Below, in pieces: positions 1-13,100 of a stretch of DNA of 64,000 nt. Numbering within the stretch: position 1 is the first letter of the stretch; each line of letters starts with the position of its first letter. The position numbers and the translations under genes were made by a program. The notes beneath the pieces are model-generated. The model was not told the origin of the DNA, did not search any database, and saw only the letters and a list, made by a program, of their open reading frames with translations. The stretch covers positions 2,082,530-2,146,529 of the forward strand of contig JAVTLE010000023.1 in NCBI GenBank assembly GCA_033439295.1, in the 5' to 3' direction. The stretch comes from Deuterostichococcus epilithicus. Lineage: Eukaryota > Chlorophyta > Trebouxiophyceae > Prasiolales > Stichococcaceae.

Positions 1-101
1 GAATCTGAGCCGCTCAACAGAGAGAGGCCGTCGGTCCATGTCTCCACGCACCGCCAAGTACTGGCTGCTAACTTTGCACCTTTCCATCAGCTGTTATACA
101 G

Positions 102-954
102 GATTTTTGCGCCTTGCATGAGGCCGGCTGATATGAGCGGCAGCAGGGTCATGTCCTTGGATCATCTGCGCAATACCTCGACCACGCTCCGCTCAAATGC
201 AGCAGGCGCTACACCTCGAGAAGCAGATCAACTGATGTCCAAACCCTCTCATGCCGCTGCAGAAAAAAAATCCGTATTCAAAAGCGGGCGCCGCAGCAAC
301 GAAGACCTGAAACAGAAGTGGCACCACATCTCCGGGGCGGTTTTGGGCAACAAGGAGCTGCGCGGCGGCAGGATGATGCGACATGCGCAGCCGCGTGACA
401 ATGGTGCATGCGCACTGCAGAGGTGGGGCTCCACACTTGTATCAAGCCTCCCTCACACTGGCTAGGGTCCATATCCGAGGTCTTGGACCGCGTTCTTCTC
501 ATTAGGCCGTGCAGACGTGCAGAATGGCCTGTCGTACGGAACGCGAGCCACAGCACCCGTGTGCTGGGTCGCGACTTGCTGGCGAGGATATGCAAGGACG
601 TGATGCACGCTGCATCAGTTGCGGTGAATTATCCTACATCCTGAAGAGCTGCGCTGCAACAGCCTGGACTGCTGGGTGTGGAGCTCACCCCCCCTTCCCC
701 CAAAGCACTCGTCGCCTACCCACCCTGACGATGCTTTCGCATCATCTGCGACTCCCCTCACGTGTGGGACACAGGAGCGCAAGGCCGCCAAGGCGGCTGC
801 GACGCAGAAGCTCAAGACAGCGCCTGCCCCTGCGCAGCAGGGCACGAGCAGCGCGTCAACTGGTGTGCGCAGCGGCGCGCTGCGCCAATTTCTGGCTATG
901 CGGCCCTCTTGCCGATGCTGGCAGGACAGCCCGTTGTGTCCATGCTGCTCTTGA
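102..954 (+). CDS. 3' part of an unrecognised gene (tentative)
   Basis: I do not recognise this protein. An acceptor-like CAG ends at 101 and is followed by an open frame containing MSLDHLRNTSTTLRSNA and KKSVFKSGRRSNEDLKQKWH, a polar stretch rich in Ser, Arg and Lys. A second acceptor-like CAG ends at 774. It opens a basic, Ala/Lys-rich segment starting ERKAAKAAATQKLK, which closes with a stop at 954. The two pieces could be the last exons of a gene that begins left of the window. The donor between them is not obvious and the last 20 residues are Cys-rich and odd, so the ending may be wrong. The gene would converge on the golgin-like gene at 1858. Splicing, frame and reality are all uncertain without transcripts. 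Confidence 0.3.
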
Positions 955-1857
955 AGGAGTGGCGATGCGCAGCGGTGGCCGGCCTTGCACCATCAATCCC
1001 CCAGCCACGGGCCTACAGAGCCGGGTGGCCTGCATGGTGCATGCAATGCCCACAAGACAATCTCCAAATCCTCGCAATGCAGGGTCAAGATTGGCGAAAG
1101 TCCGACGTTTACAATTCAAGAGTGTGACGCCTCTTTGTTATGTCTCCTTGGCAGGCGAATCGGGTGTGAACTGCTGGCGAAACCCCAAAGAGGAGATGGG
1201 GGGTGCTGGTATCGTCCAACAAAGACGCGATTCTAGTTGCTCTGATCGACGGGACCCAGCACTGACAAGGCTCAACGAGTGAAGCTCTCCTCGATGAAAC
1301 GTTTGAGCACGCGTGAGCGTCGCGGGGAGTGCACCTCTGCTCATTGGCAAGGCAATTTGCTTCAATAAAAACCGGCATTACATCCCTGGCTCCGTGAGGC
1401 GTGAGCAACTGTTCGGAGTTGAGCGAAATACATGAGGGTGCGGCGGCAAGCGGCGGAACGCTGTAGTCGAGTCAAGCCGCTGAACCGAGGGTCCAAGCTG
1501 GGTCACTGTGTGCGCAAAGGCTGGTATGCGGACGACAGATCATGAGCAATAGCCATGTTTGGCGGGAAGGGCAGCGGTGCTCGGCAGGGCGGCGGGATAT
1601 CCCATGACAGCGAGCACCGCCGCTGCCGCAAGGCAAGCGGCGGGCCGGACCAGCGCTTGGCGTAGCCCGCCTGGGCGGTGAGGGTGTGTGGCCCCTTGAA
1701 TTTTAGGGTAGGGGTGGCGCAGCTCCTGGATCACGCACAAAGGGGCGGGGGGGCGAGCCCCTGTAGCCTCAGCGAACCGCTAGACTACTAGAAATCGGTG
1801 GATAAAGGGGAATGAAAGAGTCATCGACAGCAGCTGGCCGAAAAGCTGAACACTCTA
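955..1857. other. intergenic stretch, nothing recognised
   Basis: About 900 bases lie between the tentative + gene and the stop of the golgin-like gene. The open frames here are short, lack family motifs and show no paired splice sites. I see no RNA gene or repeat array. Confidence 0.5.
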
Positions 1858-4800
1858 TCAGAAGATAACAAAGAAGACGTGGATGAACAGCATGTACAGG
1901 CAGACCAGGGCCCGGGCAAGGGGTCGCTGGTTGAGTGTCACTGCCAGGCGGTCCAGCTGGTGCGCTGCTGCGACCGCCGGCGGCGCATTCAGCGGCGGCC
2001 GCGCGCCGCGGACAAGGCCCGCCAGCGGCGCGAAGCCCCTGCCGCCGCCTGCAGCGAAACCCACACAAGTGCATCAGATCCACACTTCGCAGGCTCGGCC
2101 TGCGTCCACATCGAGCGGCGATGCCCAACAATGCACTGTGCAGGACGGCAGGAACAGGAGGCTGCCCACCAAATGCCACGGCCAACATGCTCGCTTGTCG
2201 CTGGTCTGAAGCACAGTAGGGCGCACCGGTCAGCATGGCGGCCTCCACGTCGAAATTGTCGTCCTCGTTCTTCTTGTTGCTGAGGAAGCCGGCGCCGGGG
2301 CGGGAGGTGGGGCCCTGCGGCCGCCGCGACGCCTCCGCCAGCTGCGCCTGCTGCGACGTCAGTTCCGCCCGCAGCGCGTGGTTCTCCGCACGAAGATTGG
2401 TCATGCTCAGCTCCTGCGGTTCCGCCAGAAGGTGTGACGCGACGTCCCAGCCCCATGATCGATGAGCACTGCCCGTACATATCCTGCACTCCGCCTCACG
2501 TTGCACTGCAAAGCAGCACGAGGACATGCGACCACTGCAGTTGGCGATGTCAGCAGGACAGACCCACCGCACGGCGGCATCGGGGACACCCTGGCAGCAG
2601 CCTCAACTGCCAAGGTACAGAAGCAGGAGCAGGCGGCACCTGCTGGGACAGCTGCTGGCGCATCTCACGCAGGCGAGCGGCTGTCTCCCCATCGCGGCCC
2701 GACAGCGGCTGCGGCGGCGGCCCGCCGCTGGGCGGCCCCTGCCGCGCCGCCAGCGCCCCCTGCAGCGCCTCGCCCCGAGCTCGCGCCTCCTGCGGGCAGA
2801 GGTGCCCCCTTGTTCACTACAGCTTCGGCATGGCCAGAGCCTCGTGCACGGCCTCTGGTGCAGTAAAACTCACACAGCAATCCCCCAACAGGTGCCTTCC
2901 CCGGAACAGCACAGCCCATCCGCGGGTGGCAGGTGCTGCTGGAATCAAGAATTTCCGCGGCACCTGCAGGGCAACCTCCAGGCGGTGCTTCTCTGCGGCC
3001 ACGCCGGCGGCGTTTGCAGCTGCCTGCTGCAGCTGGGAGCGCAGCTGCGCCGCCTCCTGACTGTCCGCCGCCGCTGCCGCCTGCGCCTCGGCAGCCTGCC
3101 CCTGCGCAGCGTCTGACGCCGCCACGGCGGCCTCGCGCTCGCGAGACAGCGCCTCAGCATGCTCCCTGCAGCACCACAATCGAGGCGTAAGCCACGCTCG
3201 AACCGAAGTGGTGGAGCCACTTCCGTCTCGGGAGGATGGCATGCTGTGGACCCGAATCCGCAATCCGCGTTGCACGCCAAGCTGCACTCCTCCGAGTGCA
3301 GCACTCGACCATCCACTTGCTGCCCCGTTTAGGCGGACGCTGCAGCTGGAGCCCTTCTGACTCCGCACGTGACGCGACACGCACCGCAGCTGCTGCAGCT
3401 CGGCCTCGAGCTGCGCCGCGCGCTCGCCGGCACCGGCGCCGGCCTGCNGNGCGGCGCTCGTCGCCGCCGCCAGCTGCTGCTGCAGCTGCCCGAGCTGCCG
3501 CGTCAGCGGCTCCTGCTGTGCTTCCATGGCGGCGCAGCGGGCCTCCGCCTCACCAGCGCGCGCCTCCGCCGCCGCTGCCACCTCGTCGGCGTCGGCGCTG
3601 CACAAAGCACAAATGCCAAACCAATGACGCGGCGACGGGAAAATTTTCTGTGCTATGCTTGCAGAGCGGTGTTGTGCACACACATAGTCGGCCACAGGCT
3701 TCCTCACGCCAGATTCTGCAGGACAGATGCCAATGCACACAGGAAGATGGTTCCACGTCAGTCAGCAGTGAAACCTCAAGCACAGCACCTTGCAGCGTGG
3801 GCGGCTTCCATCTGAGCTGCGAGCTCCTCCAGGCGCCGGCTGCCCTCCTCCGCGCTGCGCTGCAGCTGCGCCAGCTGGTCTGATGCTGCCTGCGCCTCCG
3901 CCCGCGCCGCGGCACGCGCCTGCTGCTCGTCTGCCAGCGTCTGCTGCTGCTCGTCGAGCTGGGATCGCAGCTGCTCCAGTTCTTCCTGGGGCAGCAGAGC
4001 AGTCGAACATGCTGGAGAGCGGGAGCCACACGGCAGGTTCCAAAAGAAGAGACAGCTCGGGCACCTTGCGCATGCCAGAATCACCCAACACATGCTGTGT
4101 CATCCGTCGCACAGGAACAGCTGCCCTGCACCGAAGCAATGCAGCATCTGTGGGCGTGAATCGTGCACCAGGCGTCCACCTGCAGGTCTGCGGCGCGCTG
4201 CGTGGCGGCGGCGGCGCCGTCCTGCGACGCCGCCTGCGCCTCGGCGAGGGCGGCCTCGGCATCGTCTCGCGCGGCGGCAGCGGCGTCTCGCTCCGCCATG
4301 GTAGCCTCCACCTGCTCGATCAGGCCGTCCAGCTCCCGCATCAGGCCCTCCTTCTCCTGCGGTGCCACGGCAAACGTGCATTGAGGTTTCCGGTTGTCGG
4401 CGGCTTTCACCTCGTCCTACGCTGAAACCGGTGAGCATGTGCAGCCACTGAAAAGGGCTGCGATGAGCCCTTCCACAGCAGAGACAGCCGAGCGGCCCTG
4501 CAAGGAGGATGACAAACCTGAAGGCAGGACTTGTGAATGGTGCTTGCAATCGCGGAGCGCACCAAGGTCAGCCGCTCCGCAGCGGCTGCCTGCTGCTCCA
4601 GCTCGTTGCGCAGCTCGGCCGCCTCGCCTGCGGACGCCTGCGCCGCCTCCAGCTGCTCGCGTAGGCCTCCCGTCTCCGAGTCGAAGTACGCCTGCCATTC
4701 GCTGCCCAGCGAGTCCAGCTGCGCCCGGTCCGCCTGCAAGCAAGGTGCCTTAAGCCGCTGGCTCGCTCCTGGTCCAGGAAGTGGACAGACATGAGCGAGC

Positions 4801-7800
4801 CTGGCATGCCGGGCGGCATCTGGCCTGATGCCATGTCCCCATGAGCACCGTGGTGCAACCTGGCAATGTGCAGGGAATGCGCAGTACGCATGGGTGCTTG
4901 CAGACACCCAGATGAGGCACTGATGCAGGGGTGCCGTGATGGGCAGGCGATGTCGGGGCTGCAGGGCGGCAGATGCCAAGGGCACCTGCTGGGCCTCCTG
5001 CGCCTCCTCCAACCTGGTGCGCAGCTCCGCTGCCTCCGCCGCCGCTGCCTCCGCCCTGCCACATGCATCAAGAGAACTCGACCATGCACCCTGATCCGCC
5101 ATCTGCCTCGCTCAAGGCGACTGTGGCGCTCTCATGATGTTGAGAGCGCTGCTATGCAGAGCTCGAGCGTCGCCGCCCAGGACGAAGGCCTCCAGCCAGC
5201 CGCCGGCCCCTGGAAGCATGCCCATGCTGTCGTCAACCTGCCAAAGGACCAGAAGCATTGCCTTGAGAGGCAAAGCGCGCCTTTCTGCACGCTCCTGGGC
5301 GGCCGCCAGCTCGTCTTGTGCCTGTTGCTCTGCCGCGGCTGCTGCTGCCGCCTTGGCTTTGAGCGCTTGCCGCTCCGCCTGAGCCGAATCCGCCTGCTGC
5401 GACAGTCGGTGCAGCTGCTGTTGCGCCGCCTCCGCAGCGTCCTGCGCTTCTGCGGTTGCGGCCTCCGCCTCTGAGAGCTGGTCCCGCAACTGCTGCTGCG
5501 CAGAAGACAGCTCGGCCGCCTCCTGCTGCGCCGCCCGCGCCTGGGCGTTGGCTGTCGACAGCTGCTCCTGCAGCACCTGGGCCTGCACGCAAGGAGCTGG
5601 TTCGTAAAGCCCTGAACGATTCATCCGATGCAAGGTCCTGGCAAAAGATAGAGGTTTCCTGCAAGTGCAGTTGGTTTGTGAATAGGGCCTCGTTTGAAGA
5701 TGCAGCGAGGTCCATAAACAAGGTTTAATGCTGCAAAGCAAGGCCAGCGCCGCACCTGCTGGGAGGCATCGGCCTCAAAGCGCTCCTGTAGCTGCGCTGC
5801 CTCCCGACGGGCGGCCTCGGCGGCAGCCTCCGCCTCGTGCGCACGGCCGCGCTGCTGGCCCGCCTCCCGCTGCGCCGCGTCCACGGCCGCCTCTGCTTCC
5901 TGCAGCTGCTTCCGCAGCGGAGCGGCCTCCTCCTGCGCCGCCTCTGCGACTGCAACGGCTTCCGCCGCCTGCTCCTGTAGGCGCGCCGACTCCTGCTGTG
6001 CAGTGGCCGCCGTCGCCTCCACTTCCTGCAGCCGCTCCTGCAGCTGCTGCTTTTCAGCGCTGCTATCGGCCAGCTGCTGTTCCAGCTCCTGGCTGTGCTG
6101 CTGCGCACCCTGTGCTACAGCCTCTGCTTCCTGCAGGCGCTCCTGCAGCTGCTGAGCCTCTTGTATCGCGGCGTCGGCAGCCGAGCCCGCAGCGCTGCTG
6201 CGCTCTGCTGCCGCCGCGGCCTGCTGCTGCGTGTCCGAAAGCTGCTGCTGCTGCCCTGTCAGCTGTTGCCGTGCATCGCTCAGCTGCTGCTGCGCCTCGG
6301 CCAGCTGGGCCTGCACCGCGGCGGAGGCGTCGCCTGCCTCGGCGGCCGCCGCCAGCTGCTGCTGCGCGTCGGACAGCTGCTGCCGCGCCTCTGCGGCCTC
6401 CGCCTCTGCAGCCTCCAGGCGTGAGTGCAGCGCCTCCTCCGCCTGGACAGCGGCACAGCAGGTTCAGCTCTATGTGTGCAGCGGGAGGTCGTACAAACCT
6501 CCTATTCACGGGCGCGAATCACAGCACTCCACCTGGACGGATGCAGCCAGACGTGCGCCAACCCTCTGGCAGAATTCACAGTTCGAATCGTTGTCGCCAT
6601 GCACAGCCGGCACACCTCAGATGCCGCAGCGAGCTGGTCGCGCAGCTCGTCGGCCTCCTGCTTTGCGGCGCCGATCTGGGAGTAGGCGTCCTCCGCCTGC
6701 GCTGATGCATCCTGCAGCTCCGCCCGCAGCTGCTCCGCGTCACCTGCCGCCTGCCGCAGCTCCTGCGCTGAGGATTGGACGTCACCATCGGCGGAGACGA
6801 TGCCAGCCGAGCGTGCTGTCGTATGCATGCATCCCAGCACCATGCTTTTGGCGCGCCTTTTAGACATGGCCGCCCAACAGCTGGCGTTGCAGGACAGGTA
6901 ACCTGATCTGAACGACGTGAGGGTGTTTCACCGCGGGGGGGGCGGGGGAAGCGCAGGAGCGGCCGAGCCACCCACATTGGCCTCGGCCTCCCGGTCGGCT
7001 AGCTGCTCTGCGAGCTGGCCCTGCGCCTGCATGAGCCGCTCCAGCTGGGCGCCCCGCTCCGCCGCCTCCGCCCGCGCTGCCGCCAGCGCGCCGGCAGTTG
7101 CGGCCTGCCGCGCCTCGGCCGCCTCAAGCTCTGTCGTGACCTCCATCATGCGCACCTGCAGCCAGCCGCAGCACATTTCTTCGGAATTGTCCTGCTCTGG
7201 TCAGCTGCTGAGGAGTTGTCTCGGCAGACTAACACACCTGCGTCTCCTGTGCTGTGTCCCTGCGCAGTTCGATGCAGACACCGACGAGGTGGCAGGCTGC
7301 ATGGCAGGGTGTTCCACGCAGGACAGCTTTGATACGGAGTAGGTCTGATGCAGGAGCAGGGAACAGAAAACCAGCGCACACCTTGACGGCGTTGAGAGCG
7401 GTCTCCTTGTCACCGACGGCGGAGCGGAGCGCCCGGAGCTCCTGCCCCAGCTGCGCGGAGCCTGCGGCGGCGTCGGCGGCGTCACGCAGCTGCGCCGTCA
7501 GCGCCGCTACCTCCCCCTGCAGCGCCGTGACGGTGCCCTCCAGCCGCGTGTTGCTGTCGTCCAGCTCCAGGTTGGCGCCCTCCATCTCCTCCAGCTGCAC
7601 GCGTGATCACAGGATGCTGAGCAGTTCACGGGGTTACATGCTGCGGTAGGCCAGGAACCAGGTCAACAGCTGATCCGAAGGGCTGGAAAGGGCTTGGTCC
7701 GCTTGCAGCGCGAGACATCTCCGGTGTCTCCATTGTCAAATGGCGCTAATGACGCATTCGTTTGACAGTCAGCGCCCTCAATGTCAATTTGGGAAATATT

Positions 7801-9582
7801 GTCTTCAAGGTGGGGTTTGTTCGCGATCACCTGCTGCTGCGCTTCCTGCAGCTGCGCGGCTGCCTGCGCGGCGGCCTCGCGCTGCGTGGCAAGCTGCGCG
7901 CCGACCTCGTCGCCTTCCTCGACCTGCATGGGCCCAGCACTGCGGTCAGGCAAGTGGCCGCAAGGTCCACATGAGCTGTCGGATTCATGTCGTCCGCATA
8001 CACCACTCCTGGAGCACGGGGAATTCGGATCAGCCAGGGCCACACGCACAGAGGGTCGCAGCAATACACCGACATAGTCTCGGAGGATGATGCACTCGCC
8101 TGCTGCTGTAGGGCAGTCAGCTCCTCCTGCTGCGCCCGCAACTGGGCCTTGGCCCGCTCCAGGGCCTCCTGCGCCGCCTTCGCCGCCTGTTCCGCCTCTG
8201 TGCGGCCGCGGGCCGCCTCCGCCAGCTGCTCGCTGCCGGCCTGCTCGTTGGCCGCTGCGGAGGCTGCCGCCGCCGCCTTGGCTGCGGCCCTCGCGGCTTC
8301 NGCGGCGTCCAGCCGGGCCTGCAGGTCTTGGTGCGCCTCGGCTGCACGGCGCGCCTCCGACTGCCGTGCGTCCATCGCAGCCGCCAGCTCCTCCCGCAGG
8401 ACAGCCGCTTCCGCCTGGTGCTTGCCGACGCGGCTGTCCGACGCCTGCAGCGCAGCCGCGGCCTCTGCCTGCGCCTGCTGTTGCTGCTGCAGCTCCTGCT
8501 GCGCGACCCGCAGCGCTGCGGCGTGCTCCTGCGCATCGGTCTGTGCGGCATGCAGGGCGGCCGCGTCGGCGCCCTGCTGCTGCTGCAGCTGCTGCAGCTG
8601 CTGCTGCAGCTCCTCCACCTGCTCCTGCAGGTCCTCATTTTCAGCCATCTGCACAAAGGCAGGCAAACGGGTCATTCCCATGGGTCCTCCCATCTCCATC
8701 CGTCTAGTCTCAGTTCTTTGGAACACAGCCACTGGGACCAAGATTTGCGCTTCTACTCCTTGCAAAACGAGCCATGCGCCAGGTCATCCACTGGTCACCT
8801 GCTGGCCGAACTCGCGCTGCAGCTGCGCAAGGTCGCCGGCGCCAGTGCCGCCGGCTGCTGCGTGATCGGCTGGATGCTGCCCCCAACTGTCCTCAGCCTG
8901 CTGCGCGTCTCCAAAAAGCGGGTTGGTCGCCAGCGTCCGGGAGGTGGCCTCGGCGTAGGCGGGGGCAGCCTGGCTTGCAGCGCCATTCGAACGGGCGATT
9001 TCGCCAGCCTCAAAACCGCCTGGTGCGTATGGTGGTCTGCCTCCGGCATGCAGCTCAAAGCCGCTGGGGCTGGAAGGGCCGGCTGGTACGCCAGCGGAGC
9101 CGCTATCTCGAGGTTGCGCCAGCAGCTGCTGTGCTGGCTGACGCTGGGGCGGCTGTGAGACAGCCGCTGGCGGCGCCGCTATCGCAGAGGGCCGAGGTGC
9201 GGGCCTGGCTGGGCTGGCGGCAGCAGGCTGGGCAGGCGAGATTGCTGGCTGCGTTGGGTCTCTGGGTCTCGAAGGGCTTGCAGGCGGCGGCTGGGCTGCA
9301 GCGGGCGGCGTGCGAGCCGCCGCTGGTGGCGCGGCGGCGCCGGCAGCTTGCTGCAACTTTGAGGCCGCGGCGGCCGCTTTCCTCCGCTTGAACTCCTCGA
9401 GCTGAAGGCGACCAAAAATAGCGATGTATATTTCTCCTCATGCCACACATCTTTGGCAGGCTTCGAACCAGCCCACAGCAGGCAACCCCAGCTGTCTCCT
9501 GCTGCTGATCACCTGAAGCAGGTGGCAAATCACCCACCTTCTTCTTGCCGGCGTCAAGCGTCGCCTGCTTTCTCACGTCCAT
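1858..9582 (-). CDS. tail-anchored golgin-like giant coiled-coil protein
   Basis: This is a long protein of roughly 1,450 residues (estimated by summing about 18 exons), probably a Golgi tether. It starts at ATG 9582 with MDVRKQATLDAGKKK, which splices to LEEFKRRKAAAAASK (about 9402). This joined motif resembles the N-terminus of plant BLISTER and related coiled-coil proteins. A Pro/Ala-rich disordered stretch follows (about 9350-8800). Almost uninterrupted Gln/Ala/Glu heptads follow from 8650 to about 2300; the largest exon is near 6450-5755 and repeats LQERLQEAEA-like units. The last exon ends NQRPLARALVCLYMLFIHVF plus three residues and a stop at 1858. That is one C-terminal membrane helix after an Arg-containing linker, as in golgin-84/CASP-type proteins. 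Undetermined bases fall in exons at 3448, 3450 and 8301. The coiled coil and tail anchor are directly visible; the Golgi role is inferred from the family. Confidence 0.75.
3448..3450. other. undetermined bases inside a coiled-coil exon
   Basis: Two N positions (3448 and 3450) fall in an exon of the golgin-like gene. The reading frame is the same on both sides, so they hide two residues at most. Confidence 0.95.
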
Positions 9583-10164
9583 GGGTGCAGTCCAGTGAAC
9601 GCTCTCTCAGGGGAGATGCTGAGCCGTGCTGCTGAGGCCAAGCTGTTCGGGGGTGGATCAGCAAGTCCAAGTGCTCTGTCGGGGCAGCCTCGCACCCGAC
9701 GAACGCGTTGTGACTGCCTCAGGATACTGACTGGACCAGTGGCGCTGTTCAACGCAACGCCTGCAAGTTCTGCGCTTGAACGTTGTTAAGTTGAAAGTCT
9801 CCAATCATCCTGTGGTTGTCAACGCAGCACTCCCACAGCTCTGCACAGGATTGTGTAACTTTTTCTCTGGGGAACGGTGTTGAAGCCTCTTGCGTCCAGA
9901 GGATTGGCTTGGTTGGGTTGCACAGCAACGATTACGTGATAGTTACGTAAGGTGTCCCAATCTTTGAGCCCGACGTTTCGTGATCAGGCCGACAGCTCTC
10001 TGACACAGAACTTCATTTACATTCAACAAGCTGCAAGACTACCACTTGATTGCGCCAGGGCGTGCTGCATTTCCAGAGCTTGAGTCGGTGTTGAGCATGC
10101 GAACAGTCCAAGAAGTCTCACAGATATCCACGAGTAGCAGCATTTGACAAGCGAAAAGGCAAGA
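9583..10164. promoter_or_regulatory. head-to-head intergenic region (golgin-like / J-CS protein)
   Basis: These 582 bases separate two divergent start codons and must hold both promoters and 5' leaders. They are visibly more AT-rich than the coding DNA around them. I could not name a specific box. Confidence 0.45.
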
Positions 10165-13100
10165 ATGGTTCAGAATCCGGATACAAGGGACCCCTGGTCG
10201 CAGGTAGGAGGCGGGATGTCCCTGCATGGAGCCGACGCTGATGCAGTGCAGTCGGCTTCACCGCGCCTCATTCCTCAGCTGCTGATGATGAATCCATCGC
10301 GCTGCGTCGGACGGCGGATCAAAGCATATTGAGTAGTGTGGTCACAGGTCGAAGACCTGTACGGTGACGCAATTTACAGGACGTTGGGCGTCCGACCGAC
10401 GGCGACATCTCATGAGATCCGGCAGGTGAGCTTGCTCAAAGAAGTGCCTGGGTGTTCAACATTGTTTGCGCCATGAATTTCGCGTTATTCTAAAGCTTTA
10501 ATGTGACCTCGCGCAGGCGTACAGGAAGCTGATCAGGACACATCATCCGGACAAGGGTGGCTCAGCGGCAGCGTTCAGGGCCATTCAAGAGGCCTTCGAT
10601 GTGCTGTCTGACCCGTCCAAGAGGGCCGTTTACGATGCGTGGGCGAAGGAGTTGCAATTCCGCTACGTCCAGGGCGTCACTGCCAAGGCAAGGACATCTT
10701 GCAGCCTTGAAGATCTGCTTGAAGATCTGGCTAGGTTCTCGCGGCGGAACCGCCGGCGGCAGCAGGCGGGAGCTCCACCAGAAGCAGAGGCCCTGGATGC
10801 GCTGAAGAAGCGGTGCAGCACCATCAACAATCCGAAATCGCATCATCCGCACAGCCACGTGGTCACTGCTGGTTTCGAACAGCGCACGGCGGAATCCGGC
10901 TTGCAACGCATGTGCAGGCGCACGGCGGCGAGGGGATGCTGCTGGACCAACTCGACGGCCTGGGCATGCACTGCGACGCCAACACGCAGCTGGTGGTGCT
11001 GTGCGAGGTGTGCAGCCGGCCCGCCACTAAAGACTGCTGGACGTGCGGCATGAAGATCTGCGATTTCTGCACGCTCAAGCGCCACTGGAAGGTGCGACAC
11101 CTGTCATTGCAGCCTGCTGCACCATGTGTCGACTGAGATACCGGCGCAGCTCCTGTCTCGTGGATGATGCATGGACAGTGATAACCAATCGCGCCAAGTG
11201 GGAACTGTGCAGGATGCATTTCCGCTGCACTGGCCCCTCATCAACTCCGACCACATGCGCACTCAGCTCGCAAAGCGCGAGCTGGAGAAGAAGCGCATCG
11301 AGGATGCGCACAGGTGCGGCACCAGAACTCGTTCATGGCAAGTGTGCGAGGTGCAGAGCTTGCGCTGATCAATGTTGCTGCAGCCATGGTGAGCTGTGAC
11401 GTGTGCAGGTTGGAGGTGAAAGATCCAGATTTCCGGGATGCGCAGCAGCGGCGGGAGATGCGCAGCTTTCAAGACGCCGCCTGCAGGATAGCGGCACGGT
11501 CTGACCGCCTGGTGGGAGCACTTGTCGTGCCTGGCTGAAGCATCTCGTGTGTTTGCTGCCCCTTGCAGCAATTAGACAGAGTCCTGCGGCCAAGCATGGT
11601 TCGGCGCCATGAAGATGCCCGTGCGCCCTGTCACTGCAGGTATTGTACGACCACGAGCTGGCCAGGTTCTACATGTGGGCGCAGACGGACAGCACGGTCT
11701 TCGTGGTGTGCCATGTGCCGACAGGTGCGACGCCTGCGCTCAGCGTATTTTCGAGTGATGCATTATACGGAGGGTCGTGCGGGTGCAACTGAGCCGTGCT
11801 GATGCGCGTCAAGGTGATGAGCGCAGTCTGTTGCCGCTTACTGCCAGGGCACAGCAGCCAGCAGCTGCTGCTGGACTGCACGGTGCAGTCGCTGAAGCTG
11901 CAGGCGCTCGGGGAGGCGCTGCCCATCATCGAGCGAACACTGGACAGGGACGTTGACAGCTCACGTCACCTCGAGACCTACAGGCACGTGCTGGCCTGTG
12001 GTTTCTCCGGTCAACCGCGGTCCATGCGGGCAATGCCTTGCTGGGATGGTCAGCCCGGCAATGTGCTGACTGCAGTCTGGGGTTATTTGGTCGCAGGACG
12101 CCAGACAATCGCCAGTTTGCAATATCGTTGCCGAAGGAGGAGTATGGCGCTACATGGCAGCGGCTGTTCCGCGGCGACAGCGATGGCGTGCGCTGCCTGC
12201 AGCCCCTCCACACTATCACAGGTGCCGTTGAATGATGCGCTGCAATGCGCTGATATCCCTTTGTTGCCCCTGTGATGGATGATACGTTCGGCTCGCATTA
12301 AGTCACTCGCATAAACTTTGCTTTGTTGTGGTCGCAGAGACGGATGGTGACGTGACGCTGGAGTTTGAGCTACCCTTCTGGATCGACGAAGCGGATGTGG
12401 ATGTGCGCATCACCGCCGCCAGCCTCGCTGTGGTCGTGCGCAATGAGCTGACGTATTGCCGGACCTACTGGCGAAACAGGTGATCACCTGACCAAGCATG
12501 CGGTGTGAGCAGCATGAAAACCCATGCCGCCTTGACGGTCCAGGGTACCCTGATCATTGTCACGGCATATTCGTGATTCTAATACGCCTGCGATAGGGAG
12601 GAGGAGGAGCGGAATTCGGACTATACGGTCGTCGACACCGTCGAGAGCCTGTGGTGCCTGGATGCCGACCGCAATGCCGCAGGGCAGCGGATACAGGTGC
12701 TGACAGTCAGCCTCGTGAAGCCACCGCTAAGTGCGGACGAGGTCACATGGAAGAAGAGTGAGTCCACTGGGGACCTGCCTGTCGTCCCTGACTCATGCCA
12801 CATGCATGTGCACCAGCAATGTTAATCTGCAAGTCCCCTGCAGGACACCTTCCGGCAACTCGCATTGCAAACAACCATTCGAGCAAGGTTTATGTTGGTT
12901 GCTACAGGCAGACGCATGGACAACAGGGCAAGGGAGCGCCCAGGCGGCATGCACCAGAAGGGCGTGCGATATTTTGTGGAAGACGAGGACGAATTTGCGC
13001 TGGAGGACATGCTGCAGGCGCTGTGCTTCAGGGACTGCGGCAGCACCTTCGTGCCGTCTAAGCCATGGCAGCAGGACATTCCCAGCAAGCGGGTGACAGA

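Noticed and set aside
1900-9400. Long + strand open frames opposite the golgin-like gene
   Set aside because: They are Pro/Ala/Arg shadows of GC-rich heptad codons; the minus frame has coherent heptads, splice sites and the tail anchor.
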